NCBI GenBank assembly: GCA_964460905.1
Contig: CAYWRM010000002.1
Location: forward strand, 124,001-188,000
Reading direction: 5' to 3'
Length of the DNA: 64,000 nt
Origin: GCA-002708315 sp964460905
Lineage (GTDB): Bacteria > Bacteroidota > Bacteroidia > Bacteroidales > F082
The translations under genes were made by a program, and so were the position numbers. Positions 19,648 to 29,177 of this stretch are shown piece by piece. The stretch's first letter is position 1. Every line of letters begins with the position of its first letter. The notes beneath the pieces were generated by a model that was given only the letters and a program-made list of their open reading frames with translations, made no database searches and had not been told where the DNA came from.

Positions 19648-19699
19648 ACTTAAAAAAGGAGCAATATTTTTGAAATATGCTCCTTTCTAGATTGCTTTT

Positions 19700-19885
19700 T
19701 TAACCTGCTTGCAAGTCTTCTGCTCCCGGTAGCATTCCTTCTAACTTTGAGGGATCATGTATCAGAACAGGTATATGTTGTGGGCATATCCAGTAGTTAT
19801 TGTTTTTAAAATCAACAGCTACTAAGGGTACCTCTTGTTCGTTACGTTTGCAGAATAAGCAAACTTTTTCAGTATGATTTTCCAT
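19700..19885 (-). CDS. Small Cys-containing (putative zinc-binding) protein
   Basis: 61 residues, no signal peptide. CLFCK (Cys9, Cys12) and CPQH (Cys34, His37) are spaced like one zinc site. The rest is well-formed coding sequence (VPLVAVDFKNNNYWI, then a conserved-looking HDPSKL tail). It is convergent with the uridine-kinase-like gene. Function unknown; I judge it real from the composition and the paired Cys motifs. Confidence 0.6.
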   Translation of the reverse strand: MENHTEKVCLFCKRNEQEVPLVAVDFKNNNYWICPQHIPVLIHDPSKLEGMLPGAEDLQAG

Positions 19886-20081
19886 TTGTTTTCTATTTTG
19901 TATTTAAAAAATTTTTAAGGCGGCAAATATCTGAAATTATCTTATAGGTAGTACACTTGGTTCTTTATCATTCGAATAGAATTTGTAATATTGCAGTATA
20001 AGCGTGAAGGAGAATGGATTATCCTTAATTGATTTGTTTATATGCCTAACATTTTATTATAAATCATAAAATCGTTCAAAT

Positions 20082-22481
20082 ATGAAAATTATAAAGCAAA
20101 TATTCTTCATACTAATAATTATTGTTGTTGTATTTGCAATGGCAAGTTATTTTTGGCTAAGATCAACTAAACCTGATTATTCGGGGATAGTAACTATGCA
20201 AGAACTTGAAAATAAGGTGGAAGTGATTTTTGATGATTATGGTGTACCACACATTTATGCTGAAAATTCACATGACGCATATATGGCATTGGGATATGTT
20301 CAAGCTCAGGAACGATTGTTTCAAATGGAGATGATAAGGCGTGTTACATCAGGAAGATTATCAGAGCTGCTTGGTGAAAAGTTTATCAATACTGATAAAA
20401 CTATGCTTACACTTGGGATTCGGGAGATGGCCGTAAAAAGTGCTGACAAATTTTTTAATAGTACCAATGAGCAATATAAAAAAGAGACAATTGCCTACCT
20501 TGCTGGAATAAATAGCTTTATTGAAAATGGAACTTTACCCATTGAATTTACTTTGTTAAATTTTAAACCGGAGCTATTTAAACCTGTTGATGTATATACT
20601 GCCATCGGATACATGTCGTTATCATTTACATCGGCACTTTCGCAGGAGCCTATAGTTACCCGAATATTAGAGAATCTTGGTGAGGATTATCTTTTGGATC
20701 TTGATCTTGATTCGATTTCAAATAGCTTACATTATCCTAAATCTGGAGATTCCACAAAGCAATTGAGTAAATTGTCTTCCGTTATACAGCATATATTTGA
20801 GACTCTGCCTATCCCTGTGTGGTATGGCTCAAATAACTGGGTGTTAAGTAGCGACAGATCAAAATCGGGTAAGGTATTGCTTGCCAATGATACACATATT
20901 AAATATTCACAGCCGGCAGTTTGGTATGAAGCATATCTTGAATACCCCGGTTTTTCTATGGCAGGTTATTATCTTGCTGGGGTACCTTTTGCTATTGTTG
21001 GTCATAATAACGAAATTGCGTGGGGAACTACTATATTTCCATTTGATAATATGGATCTATATCGTGAAAAACAAAACCCTGATAACCCTAACCAGGTATG
21101 GGTTAACGATCACTGGCAGGAATATAGTACGGTGACAAAAGTCATTCCTGTTAAAGGAGCTGAAGATATTGATTTTACAATTCGTAGTACACGTCATGGG
21201 CCTGTTTTAAATGGAATTTATAATAATATTGCAACAGATAATGATCCTCCGGTTACATTATGGTGGGCATTAAACGAAATGGAATCTACTGTTCTTGACG
21301 CCTTATATAAAATTAATAATGCTCATAATATGTTGGATTTTGAAGCCGCAATGGAACTTGTTGATTTAATTGGCATGAATATGATTTATGGTGATAATGA
21401 GGATAACATAGCACTTTGGTCGGTAGGTAAAATACCCATTAGGCCGGAGCATGTTAATTCGAAAATAATACTTGACGGAGCAAGTGGAAATGATGAGATA
21501 TTGGGCTACTATCCGTTTGAAAAGAATCCGAAAATAATTAATCCTGAGGATGGGTTTATAACCACATCAAATGATGAACATCAGCGGGTTGATAGTGTTT
21601 TATATCCTGGTTATTACTCGGCAGGATTGCGGGCAGCACGCATAAAAAGGTTGATAAATTCACGTGATAAGTGGGATATTGATGGTTTAAAGGAAGTACA
21701 ACTTGATAACACTTCAGAAAGGGATACAACGCTTGCTGCACTAATATTATCCGAAGCTGATACACGAAGTGTTGCCAATATCAGTCCTACATTTGCATTA
21801 GCAATTAATCAACTTAAAGATTGGGATGGAAGTACCGGAATTCAAAGTATTGGTGCAACAATATTCAATAACCTGGTTTATTTTTTAATGTATAATACCA
21901 TGGCAGATGAGCTGGTTGATCAGGATTTTATTAGTTTCTCAAAATCATTTCTTGTTCGATCAAAAATGGCAGCAATATTTTCAAATCCAAATTCAATTTG
22001 GTATGATGATGTGGCTACGGATGAATTGAATGAATCAAGAAAACAAATTTTTACGCAATCATTGGAAGATGCCATAACCTCGCTTATTGCTCAAATGGGT
22101 GATGATGTTGGTACCTGGACATGGGGAAGAGTTCATACACTTACACATGTTCACCCAATTGGTCGTGAAGAACCATTGGATAAAATCTTCAATGTTGGTC
22201 CGTTTGCAAAGGCTGGCGCCAATGATGTTATTGATAAAGAGGGCTTTAAATATAATAAGTCTGGAATTTTTAAGATAGTTGATGGTCCAGCAATGAGAAT
22301 GCTTGTTGATTTTGCAGATACAGATCACGCTTTATCGATTATTCCAACTGGCCAGTCAGGAAATGTTATGAGTCCCTATTATTCAGATCAGGCATATATG
22401 TTTAACAAAGGTGAATATCGTGTTATTAATACGAATAAAAAAGAGCTTGATAAAGAGAGCGTGCTAATTCTTGAACCATAG
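20082..22481 (+). CDS. Penicillin acylase family protein (Ntn hydrolase)
   Basis: 799 residues: an N-terminal membrane anchor (about 5-24), the alpha region (FDDYGVPHIYAENSHDAYMA, GYVQAQERLFQME), then GSNNW with the predicted nucleophile Ser250. Ser250 becomes the N-terminus of the beta chain after autocatalytic cleavage. The beta chain has VGHNNEIAWGTT and a late conserved GPAMRMLVDF. Members cleave amides such as penicillin side chains or acyl-homoserine lactones; the natural substrate here cannot be told. Location: anchored, facing the periplasm. Standalone gene. Confidence 0.92.
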   Translation: MKIIKQIFFILIIIVVVFAMASYFWLRSTKPDYSGIVTMQELENKVEVIFDDYGVPHIYAENSHDAYMALGYVQAQERLFQMEMIRRVTSGRLSELLGEKFINTDKTMLTLGIREMAVKSADKFFNSTNEQYKKETIAYLAGINSFIENGTLPIEFTLLNFKPELFKPVDVYTAIGYMSLSFTSALSQEPIVTRILENLGEDYLLDLDLDSISNSLHYPKSGDSTKQLSKLSSVIQHIFETLPIPVWYGSNNWVLSSDRSKSGKVLLANDTHIKYSQPAVWYEAYLEYPGFSMAGYYLAGVPFAIVGHNNEIAWGTTIFPFDNMDLYREKQNPDNPNQVWVNDHWQEYSTVTKVIPVKGAEDIDFTIRSTRHGPVLNGIYNNIATDNDPPVTLWWALNEMESTVLDALYKINNAHNMLDFEAAMELVDLIGMNMIYGDNEDNIALWSVGKIPIRPEHVNSKIILDGASGNDEILGYYPFEKNPKIINPEDGFITTSNDEHQRVDSVLYPGYYSAGLRAARIKRLINSRDKWDIDGLKEVQLDNTSERDTTLAALILSEADTRSVANISPTFALAINQLKDWDGSTGIQSIGATIFNNLVYFLMYNTMADELVDQDFISFSKSFLVRSKMAAIFSNPNSIWYDDVATDELNESRKQIFTQSLEDAITSLIAQMGDDVGTWTWGRVHTLTHVHPIGREEPLDKIFNVGPFAKAGANDVIDKEGFKYNKSGIFKIVDGPAMRMLVDFADTDHALSIIPTGQSGNVMSPYYSDQAYMFNKGEYRVINTNKKELDKESVLILEP

Positions 22482-22570
22482 TCTGAATTATGATTCTTGA
22501 TGTTAGGTCAGAATAGTTATATTCATTTTTAATCATTGTATATCACATTAATCATAAATAAATCAGGGGT

Positions 22571-22981
22571 TCAGACATTTTTCGTTTCTTTTAATCCATT
22601 AACAGAAAGAGAAATTTGAAGAATAAAAAAGAATATAAACACAAATATTCCAGTCAAAAATGTACTAGATACAGATATTGAAAAAGGTACTATTGTAATA
22701 CGATCAAGATATTGAATAAAAGTAGAAAAACTCAAAGTATATGAATCGAATACTAATAGCAGAGTAAATATTATAATTATTATAGCACCAATAGTAACCC
22801 AGCCTTTCCATGATATTATTGGACTTGTAACCGGGAGTTTCTTATTTGCAACATTGATATCTTCAATTTTATTCATTACTGATGAAATAAACTCATCACC
22901 AGGCTTTTCAAGTGATGCAATTTTAACAGCTTTTTTCACAAAATCATCAGTATTTTCACTAGCTATATTCATAATAATCAA
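22571..22981 (-). CDS. Two-helix membrane protein coupled to the ECF sigma gene (possible anti-sigma)
   Basis: 136 residues with a cytoplasmic-looking N-terminus (about 65 residues), then two membrane helices (about 67-84 and 104-127). Its start overlaps the end of the sigma gene by 23 bases on the same strand, so it is translationally coupled. Position and topology suggest an anti-sigma factor, but no zinc-finger (HxxxCxxC) motif is present, so this is inference. Confidence 0.65.
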   Translation of the reverse strand: MIIMNIASENTDDFVKKAVKIASLEKPGDEFISSVMNKIEDINVANKKLPVTSPIISWKGWVTIGAIIIIIFTLLLVFDSYTLSFSTFIQYLDRITIVPFSISVSSTFLTGIFVFIFFFILQISLSVNGLKETKNV

Positions 22982-23543
22982 TTTTTTGTTGTCCCACTTT
23001 GTCTTTTAGTTCATTATAAAGTTTTTTTCTGCTTCTATAGAGTTTAATTTTAACATTTTGGGGAGTTATTCCTATAATTTCAGCTATTTCTTTAATTGGT
23101 AATTCTTCATAGTAATATAAAGTTACAATTATCTTTTCTGTTTCCGGAAGTTTTAATAGCGAGTCATTAATAATTTCTCTTTTTTCATTAAAATTAATAT
23201 CACGATGAGTATCAGTAGAATCAGAAATATTAAATTCAATGGAATTATTTATTTCTATTGCGTCTATTTTTCTTTTATGAGATTTATATTTGCTAATAGA
23301 AGCATTATATGTTATTCGGTAAATCCATGTGGACAATTTTGACGTCCTATTGAAACTGCCCAACGATTGATAAACCTTTAGAAATACATCCTGGGCTAGT
23401 TCCTCGGCCTCCTCTTTGTTTTTTAACACCCTGTAAGCCAATGTGTAAACCATCATATTGTAGTCTTTAACAATTGACTCAAAAGAATGTATATCTCCTT
23501 TAAGTGTTTTTTCAATTAATATGTTTTCATCTAATGACACCAT
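22959..23543 (-). CDS. ECF-family RNA polymerase sigma factor
   Basis: 194 residues. Region 2 is seen as MVYTLAYRVLKNKEEAEELA followed by QDVFLKVYQSLGSF and LSTWIYRITYN; region 4 helix-turn-helix is LPIKEIAEIIGITPQNVKIK. Upstream, a TGTAACC-N16-GTC motif (23578-23553) lies just before its ATG, and the same motif precedes the divergent gene at 23723, suggesting autoregulation. Predicted transcription would start at or within a few bases of the ATG, that is, be nearly leaderless. Confidence 0.93.
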   Translation of the reverse strand: MVSLDENILIEKTLKGDIHSFESIVKDYNMMVYTLAYRVLKNKEEAEELAQDVFLKVYQSLGSFNRTSKLSTWIYRITYNASISKYKSHKRKIDAIEINNSIEFNISDSTDTHRDINFNEKREIINDSLLKLPETEKIIVTLYYYEELPIKEIAEIIGITPQNVKIKLYRSRKKLYNELKDKVGQQKIDYYEYS

Positions 23544-23549
23544 TTTATT

Positions 23550-23578
23550 TTAGACACACAAATATATAGTTGGTTACA
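23550..23578 (-). promoter_or_regulatory. Predicted ECF sigma-dependent promoter (sigma gene)
   Basis: On the minus strand: TGTAACC (23578-23572), 16 bases, GTCTAA (23555-23550). The ATG of the sigma gene begins 7 bases later. Confidence 0.5.
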
Positions 23579-23659
23579 AAAAAAATAAGGAAAGTTTCAA
23601 GTGTCACTATTAATCCTTTTATTAATAATCGAGCCATAGTAAACAAAGAAAATTATTTC

Positions 23660-23688
23660 TGTAACCAAAACACAAAACTACTGTCAAA
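23660..23688 (+). promoter_or_regulatory. Predicted ECF sigma-dependent promoter (DUF6249-type gene)
   Basis: TGTAACC (23660-23666), 16 bases, GTCAAA (23683-23688). The -35-like element and spacing are identical to the opposite-strand copy, and the ATG is 34 bases downstream. Confidence 0.5.
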
Positions 23689-23722
23689 GATATTAAAGTT
23701 ATTAATCATAAAATTTAGAAAA

Positions 23723-24082
23723 ATGGAAGTATCAATTGTGTTTATCAGTCTATTTATTGTAATCTTTGGAATTTGTTATCTTTACTTCACTGCTCGACAT
23801 AAGGAACGTCTTGCGTTAATTGAAAAAGACAAAGATGTAAGTGTTTTTTATAGTAGTAAAAAAGCGTTATCTTCAAGTTCAAATGCATGGAGAAATGTTG
23901 TATTAAGTCTTGGTCTTGTATCTATTGGTGTTGGTGTGGGTATTTTATTGGGTAGTTTCTTAAATCTTACTGTTGGAATGTCAGAAGAAGTTGCTTTTCC
24001 TGCATCTATATTTTTAATGGCAGGAGTTGGGTTGCTGACAGGTTTTTTTATTACAAAGAAAAATGAAAAGGAATCAATTTGA
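23723..24082 (+). CDS. Small membrane protein, DUF6249-like
   Basis: 119 residues from ATG 23723: an N-terminal helix (VFISLFIVIFGICYLYF), a charged segment (TARHKERLALIEKDKDVSVF), then two helices (about 62-83 and 94-115). Proteins with this plan, often beside ECF sigma factors in Bacteroidota, are called DUF6249; the family name is from memory of the layout. The open frame extends to 23570, but that extension overlaps the predicted promoter, so the shorter start is chosen. It overlaps cutC by 20 bases. Confidence 0.7.
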   Translation: MEVSIVFISLFIVIFGICYLYFTARHKERLALIEKDKDVSVFYSSKKALSSSSNAWRNVVLSLGLVSIGVGVGILLGSFLNLTVGMSEEVAFPASIFLMAGVGLLTGFFITKKNEKESI

Positions 24083-24818
24083 GATTGAAATTTGTGCTAA
24101 TTCTGTTATATCTGCAATAGCTGCAGAAAAAGGAGGTGCCGATAGGGTTGAACTTTGTGATAACCTATACGAAGGCGGCACTACTCCATCACCCGGAATG
24201 ATATTTCAAACAAAATTAGTTACCTCTCTTAATGTGTTTCCTATTATTCGCCCTCGTGGGGGCGATTTCCTTTATTCAAAAGATGAAATGGATGTGATGT
24301 TAAAGGATATTGAAGTAGCATATAATATAGGTGCTGATGGTATTGTTATAGGTTGCTTAAGGGCCAATGGTAAAATTGATTATGAAAAGTGCTCTCGATT
24401 AATTGAAGCTGCTAAAGGACTACCAATAACCTTTCATCGGGCATTTGATATGACTATAGATGCCTTCGAGGCATTAGATACATGTATGAAGCTTGGTTTA
24501 AGCAGGGTTCTTACTTCCGGGCAAAAAAACAAAGCAATTAATGGTGTTTCTTTAATCGCTGAATTGGTAAGGCATGCCGGAAACAATGTTATTATTATGC
24601 CTGGAAGTGGAATTTCAGAGGATAATATACAATATTTAGCAGGGCAAACTAAAGCTAAAGCGTTTCATCTGTCGTTACGAAATAGTTATGAAAGCGGAAT
24701 GGAATTTAGAAGAAATGATATTTATATGGGAGGAACTGAAGAAATACCTGAATTTGCACATAAATATACAAGTGCTGAAAGAGTTAGCGCATTAATTGCC
24801 CAAATTGAAAATATGTAG
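24063..24818 (+). CDS. cutC: CutC family protein
   Basis: 251 residues, TIM-barrel of the CutC family (EICANSVISAIAAEKGGADR, VELCDNLYEGGTTPS, IRPRGGDFLYS, GADGIVIGCL, ITFHRAFDM, LTSGQ, IMPGSGI). Historically linked to copper tolerance, but its biochemical role is not settled. It overlaps the end of the DUF6249-type gene, so the two are probably co-transcribed. Confidence 0.92.
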   Translation: MKRNQFEIEICANSVISAIAAEKGGADRVELCDNLYEGGTTPSPGMIFQTKLVTSLNVFPIIRPRGGDFLYSKDEMDVMLKDIEVAYNIGADGIVIGCLRANGKIDYEKCSRLIEAAKGLPITFHRAFDMTIDAFEALDTCMKLGLSRVLTSGQKNKAINGVSLIAELVRHAGNNVIIMPGSGISEDNIQYLAGQTKAKAFHLSLRNSYESGMEFRRNDIYMGGTEEIPEFAHKYTSAERVSALIAQIENM

Positions 24819-24884
24819 TAATCACCTCTTGTTAATTATTTAACAATAATTCATAATTATACTTATTTGCCAATTATTTTCTAT

Positions 24885-24892
24885 TAATTTTG
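24885..24892 (+). promoter_or_regulatory. -7 box upstream of mutA
   Basis: TAATTTTG, 25 bases before the mutA ATG; fits TAnnTTTG. No correctly spaced -33 box seen. Confidence 0.4.
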
Positions 24893-24917
24893 CTCCAAAT
24901 TAAAAATCATTATTCTT

Positions 24918-26786
24918 ATGAATAAAGAGAAACTTTTTGGAGAATTTCCTCCTGTTTCAAACGAGGAATGGAAGGAAAAAATAATTAAGGATCTTAAAGG
25001 TGCTGATTACGATAAGAAATTGATCTGGAACACCCGTGAAGGATTTAAAGTACAACCTTATTATAGAAGCGAGGATTTGAATAGCTTTCCTCACATGAAT
25101 ACATATCCCGGCAGTTTTCCTTATGTTAGAGGAAATCAAATTAAGCATAATAACTGGCTTATTCGCCAGGATATTAAAGTTGGAAATATTGAAGAAGCCA
25201 ACAAAAAAGCGTTGAAAATAAGGCTTAAAGGTGTTGATTCTTTGGGGTTTTATTTTGATGATAATTTTGAACCTGATGTTGAAAGTATAGAAAATCTTTG
25301 TCAGAATATTCGTGCTGATATCATGGAGATGAATTTCAATACCAGTTATCCTCTGGAAACCCTTAAGGCCATTGATCTGCTAGTAAAAAAATATAATCGT
25401 GACCTTGAAAAGGTAAAGGGATGTGTTGAATATGACCCAATTGGAGATTTCTCATTAACAGGTAAATTCCAAATTTCTGAAGAGCAGGATCTTGCAATGT
25501 TGTTGAAGTTACATTCTGCTTCAGTACATCTGCTAAAGTTTCAGTATTTGAACATTAATGCTTCTATTTTCAATAATTCGGGAGGAAGTATTGTAAGCGA
25601 ACTTGCTTTTTCAATGGCTATTGCAGCTGAATATCTTACCTATCTCACTAATAACAATTTGGAAATCGATGAGGTTTCATCTCGTATTCGTTTTCATTTT
25701 TCAGTGGGGTCTGATTATTTCATGGAAATTGCAAAGTTCAGGGCAGCGAAATACCTTTGGGCAAAACTGGTAAATGCATATGGACTGAATGATGCTTCAA
25801 ATGCAAGTATGAATATTCATTGTAGTAATTCTGTTTGTAATAAAACAATTTACGATCCATATGTAAATATGCTACGTACAACAACCGAAACTATGTCGGC
25901 TGTATTGGGTGGTGTTAATTCGATGAGTGTAATACCATTTAATTCGGTTTATGAAACCGAAACTGAGTTCTCAGAACGGATAGCTCGCAATCAGCAACTT
26001 GTGATAAAAGGTGAATCATATTTTGATAAGATTGCAGATGTAGGTGCAGGTTCATATTACATCGAAAGCCTTACAGATAAACTTATTCAGAATGCCTGGA
26101 AACTATTTTTAAAAATTGATGATGAGGGTGGATATATTAAAGCTTTCCGTAAAGGAATTATTCAGAATATTGTTAATGAAGAAGCTGTTAAATTGAATAC
26201 TGACATTGCCACACGAAGGAAGTCAATACTAGGAATAAATCAATATCCAAATGCAACTGAATATTTTAATTCTAAAGTTGAATTTCCAAAGAAAAAAACT
26301 AAAACTGGCAGTGCAGAAGCTGAACCTCTTGTAATTTATCGTGGAGCAGAACAACTGGAAGAATTGCGATTCAAAACCGATGAGTTTGCCTTGAGTAATA
26401 AACGACCTGTTGTTTGGATATTTACTTATGGAAATCTGTCAATGCGAAAAGCAAGATCACAATTTGCGAACAACTTTTTTGGTTGTGCAGGCTTTGAGGT
26501 TGTGGATAATCCTGGATTTAAAAGTATTGAAGAAGGTATAGATACTGCTAAAGACTCAAATCCTGAAATTGTAGTTATTTGTAGTTCTGATGATGAATAT
26601 GCAAATATAGTTGAGCCAATTTATAATGCATTAAATAAAGATGCAATTGTTGTTGTAGCGGGATACCCCAAAAATTTAATTACAGGATTTAATGAACTTG
26701 GGATAACTAACTTTATTCACGTAAAAAGCAATTTGCTGGAAGAATTAACCAGGTATCAGGAGTTAGTTCTAAGAAATAAAAATTAA
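24918..26786 (+). CDS. mutA: Methylmalonyl-CoA mutase, small (beta) subunit
   Basis: 622 residues, non-catalytic partner of the B12-dependent enzyme that interconverts succinyl-CoA and methylmalonyl-CoA. It keeps the mutase barrel fold (KIADVGAGSYYIESLTDKLI) and a C-terminal flavodoxin-like domain, but the cobalamin-binding DxHxxG is missing: the equivalent place reads YGNLSMRKAR. That is normal for the small subunit. It lies 108 bases before the large subunit on the same strand. Confidence 0.95.
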   Translation: MNKEKLFGEFPPVSNEEWKEKIIKDLKGADYDKKLIWNTREGFKVQPYYRSEDLNSFPHMNTYPGSFPYVRGNQIKHNNWLIRQDIKVGNIEEANKKALKIRLKGVDSLGFYFDDNFEPDVESIENLCQNIRADIMEMNFNTSYPLETLKAIDLLVKKYNRDLEKVKGCVEYDPIGDFSLTGKFQISEEQDLAMLLKLHSASVHLLKFQYLNINASIFNNSGGSIVSELAFSMAIAAEYLTYLTNNNLEIDEVSSRIRFHFSVGSDYFMEIAKFRAAKYLWAKLVNAYGLNDASNASMNIHCSNSVCNKTIYDPYVNMLRTTTETMSAVLGGVNSMSVIPFNSVYETETEFSERIARNQQLVIKGESYFDKIADVGAGSYYIESLTDKLIQNAWKLFLKIDDEGGYIKAFRKGIIQNIVNEEAVKLNTDIATRRKSILGINQYPNATEYFNSKVEFPKKKTKTGSAEAEPLVIYRGAEQLEELRFKTDEFALSNKRPVVWIFTYGNLSMRKARSQFANNFFGCAGFEVVDNPGFKSIEEGIDTAKDSNPEIVVICSSDDEYANIVEPIYNALNKDAIVVVAGYPKNLITGFNELGITNFIHVKSNLLEELTRYQELVLRNKN

Positions 26787-26885
26787 GGCTAAGTTTGAGG
26801 CTAAGATGATCTCAATACTCAACCTTAATCTCAATCTCAAAAACTTAACCACATTAAATAATAAAATCATTGTACCATTACATAA
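26787..26885 (+). repeat. Imperfect inverted repeat between mutA and mutB
   Basis: GGCTAAG occurs twice (from 26787) and is followed by several CTCAA(T/C)CTTAA-like units that are roughly complementary, with G-U pairs. It could fold into an imperfect stem in the mutA-mutB message. Weak evidence. Confidence 0.3.
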
Positions 26886-26894
26886 TTGATAACG

Positions 26895-29048
26895 ATGAAA
26901 CCAAACTTTAAAAATATAGATATCAACAGCAATCCTAAACAAAGTAAGGATAATACTCATTGGGAAGCTGATAATAATATTGCAGCCGATTGGAAAACAC
27001 CGGAACAAATTGATATAAAATCTGTTTATACTTCTTCTGATTTAGATGGCATGGATCACTTAGAATATGCTGCTGGAATACCTCCATATTTACGCGGACC
27101 TTATTCAACAATGTATGTTACCCGTCCATGGACAATCAGGCAATATGCAGGTTTTTCAACAGCCGAAGAATCAAATGCATTTTACCGTCGAAACCTGGCT
27201 GCCGGTCAAAAAGGTTTGTCAGTAGCTTTCGACTTGGCTACTCATCGAGGTTACGACTCAGATCATGAGCGTGTTGAAGGTGATGTGGGAAAAGCAGGTG
27301 TTGCGATTGACTCCATCCTTGATATGCAGATATTATTTGACCAAATACCGTTAGACAAAATATCAGTTTCAATGACTATGAATGGAGCTGTTTTGCCGGT
27401 ATTGGCTTTTTATATAGTTGCAGCTCTTGAGCAAGGGGCAAGTCTGGAAGAACTGCAAGGAACCATTCAAAATGATATTCTAAAAGAGTTTATGGTTCGT
27501 AACACGTATATTTATCCTCCACTACCATCAATGCGAATAATCTCTGATATTTTTGAATATACTTCGCATAAGATGCCAAAATTTAATTCCATTTCTATTT
27601 CGGGTTATCACATACAGGAAGCGGGAGGAACGGCTGATATTGAACTTGCCTACACACTTGCTGATGGTCTTGATTATATCCGAACAGGTCTTAAATCAGG
27701 ATTAAAAATTGATGATTTTGCACCCAGACTTTCGTTTTTCTGGGGTTCAGGTATGAATCATTTTATGGAAATAGCAAAATTACGTGCCGGACGTATGTTA
27801 TGGGCTAAGATTGTGAAGGAATTTAATCCCAAAAATCCGAAGTCGATGGCATTGAGAACCCACACTCAAACATCCGGATGGAGCCTTACGGAGCAAGATC
27901 CGTTTAACAATGTTGCAAGAACGTGTGTTGAAGCAATGGCGGCAACTCTCGGGCATACTCAATCACTTCATACCAATGCGTTGGATGAAGCAATTGCACT
28001 CCCTACAGATTTCTCTGCGCGAATAGCTCGTAATACACAGCTGTATTTACAAGAAGAAACAGATATTTGTCGTTCGGTTGACCCATGGGCAGGATCATAT
28101 TATGTTGAAAGCTTAACCCATGAGCTGGCTAATAAAGCCTGGCAGTTAATCCAGGAGATTGAAGAAATGGGTGGTATGTCAAAGGCAATTGAAACAGGCT
28201 TGCCAAAAATGAGGATTGAAGAAGCCGCCGCACGTAAACAAGCTCGTATTGATGCCCATAAAGATGTGATTGTGGGAGTTAACAAATATAAGCTTGATAA
28301 AGAAGATCCACTTGATACTCTTGAAATTGACAACACCGCAGTTCGTGAGTCTCAGTTGGAAAGATTGGCAAAATTACGTGCTGAGCGTAATAGTAAAAAA
28401 GTTCAACAAAATCTTGATGCGATTACAAAGGCATGTGAAACAGGCGAAGGAAATTTATTGGAATTAGCAGTTGAAGCAGCAAAAAATCGTGCAAGTCTCG
28501 GAGAAATTTCGTATGCTTGCGAAAAAATTATGGGAAGATATAAAGCAGTTATAAGATCTATATCGGGAGTGTATGCATCAGAAGCAGGAAATGATGCGTC
28601 ATTTAAACAAGCTCATGAGCTTGCAGATGAGTTTGCCAAATTGGATGGCCGCCGACCAAGGATTATGATTGCCAAAATGGGTCAGGATGGGCATGATAGA
28701 GGAGCAAAAGTTGTTGCCACAGGTTATGCTGATATTGGCTTTGATGTTGATATTGGACCATTATTCCAAACTCCTGCAGAAGCTGCAAAGCAAGCTGTTG
28801 AGAATGATGTTCATATTCTTGGGGTTTCCAGCCTTGCGGCAGGCCACAAAACACTTGTTCCACAAGCTATTGAAGAATTAAAGAAGCTTGGCCGTGAAGA
28901 TATTATGGTTATTGTTGGTGGAGTAATCCCACCTCAGGATTATCAGTTTCTTTATGATTCAGGTGTTGTTGCAATTTTTGGTCCCGGTACTGTTATTTCG
29001 GAGGCCGGTGTTAGTATGCTTAATTTACTTATTGAGGCAAAGAAGTAG
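26895..29048 (+). CDS. mutB: Methylmalonyl-CoA mutase, large (catalytic) subunit
   Basis: 717 residues from ATG 26895; an in-frame TTG at 26886 is less likely. It has the CoA-binding barrel (TMYVTRPWTIRQYAGFSTAE, FDLATHRGYDSDHERV, RTHTQTSGWSLTEQDPFNN) and the C-terminal cobalamin domain with GQDGHDRGAK, whose His ligates cobalt. With mutA it serves the succinyl-CoA/propionate branch: propionate formation in fermenters, or entry of propionyl-CoA from odd-chain and branched amino acids. Epimerase and carboxylase partners are not adjacent. Confidence 0.97.
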   Translation: MKPNFKNIDINSNPKQSKDNTHWEADNNIAADWKTPEQIDIKSVYTSSDLDGMDHLEYAAGIPPYLRGPYSTMYVTRPWTIRQYAGFSTAEESNAFYRRNLAAGQKGLSVAFDLATHRGYDSDHERVEGDVGKAGVAIDSILDMQILFDQIPLDKISVSMTMNGAVLPVLAFYIVAALEQGASLEELQGTIQNDILKEFMVRNTYIYPPLPSMRIISDIFEYTSHKMPKFNSISISGYHIQEAGGTADIELAYTLADGLDYIRTGLKSGLKIDDFAPRLSFFWGSGMNHFMEIAKLRAGRMLWAKIVKEFNPKNPKSMALRTHTQTSGWSLTEQDPFNNVARTCVEAMAATLGHTQSLHTNALDEAIALPTDFSARIARNTQLYLQEETDICRSVDPWAGSYYVESLTHELANKAWQLIQEIEEMGGMSKAIETGLPKMRIEEAAARKQARIDAHKDVIVGVNKYKLDKEDPLDTLEIDNTAVRESQLERLAKLRAERNSKKVQQNLDAITKACETGEGNLLELAVEAAKNRASLGEISYACEKIMGRYKAVIRSISGVYASEAGNDASFKQAHELADEFAKLDGRRPRIMIAKMGQDGHDRGAKVVATGYADIGFDVDIGPLFQTPAEAAKQAVENDVHILGVSSLAAGHKTLVPQAIEELKKLGREDIMVIVGGVIPPQDYQFLYDSGVVAIFGPGTVISEAGVSMLNLLIEAKK

Positions 29049-29061
29049 TTTTAAATTTTTT

Positions 29062-29164
29062 TTACTAGTTTAAGTTTGCAACTTAAACTATATACTAGCT
29101 TAAGTTTATAACTTAAGCTAAACATGTACTTCATAGGTATTAAGTTACAAACTTAATCCAGTAA
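29062..29164. repeat. REPIN-like repeat, copy 1 (three palindromes)
   Basis: Bounded by TTACT and AGTAA. It holds palindromes 29066-29090 (TAGTTTAAGTT, loop TGC), 29096-29120 (TAGCTTAAGTT, loop TAT) and 29139-29157 (ATTAAGTT, loop ACA). The second differs from the first by T to C in one arm and A to G in the other, a compensatory pair change. It lies between mutB and the transposase. Confidence 0.85.
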
Positions 29165-29177
29165 TAGGAGGAGGATT

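Noticed and set aside
23570..23722. Longer N-terminus of the DUF6249-type protein (start at 23570)
   Set aside because: It would overlap the predicted sigma-dependent promoter, and the extension is not membrane-protein-like.
26886..26894. TTG start of mutB three codons before the ATG
   Set aside because: A nearby ATG (26895) gives the expected N-terminus; TTG is not needed.
29062..29164. CRISPR-like array (three repeats with spacers)
   Set aside because: The units are palindromes with compensatory changes beside a RAYT, spacing is irregular, and no cas genes are near.
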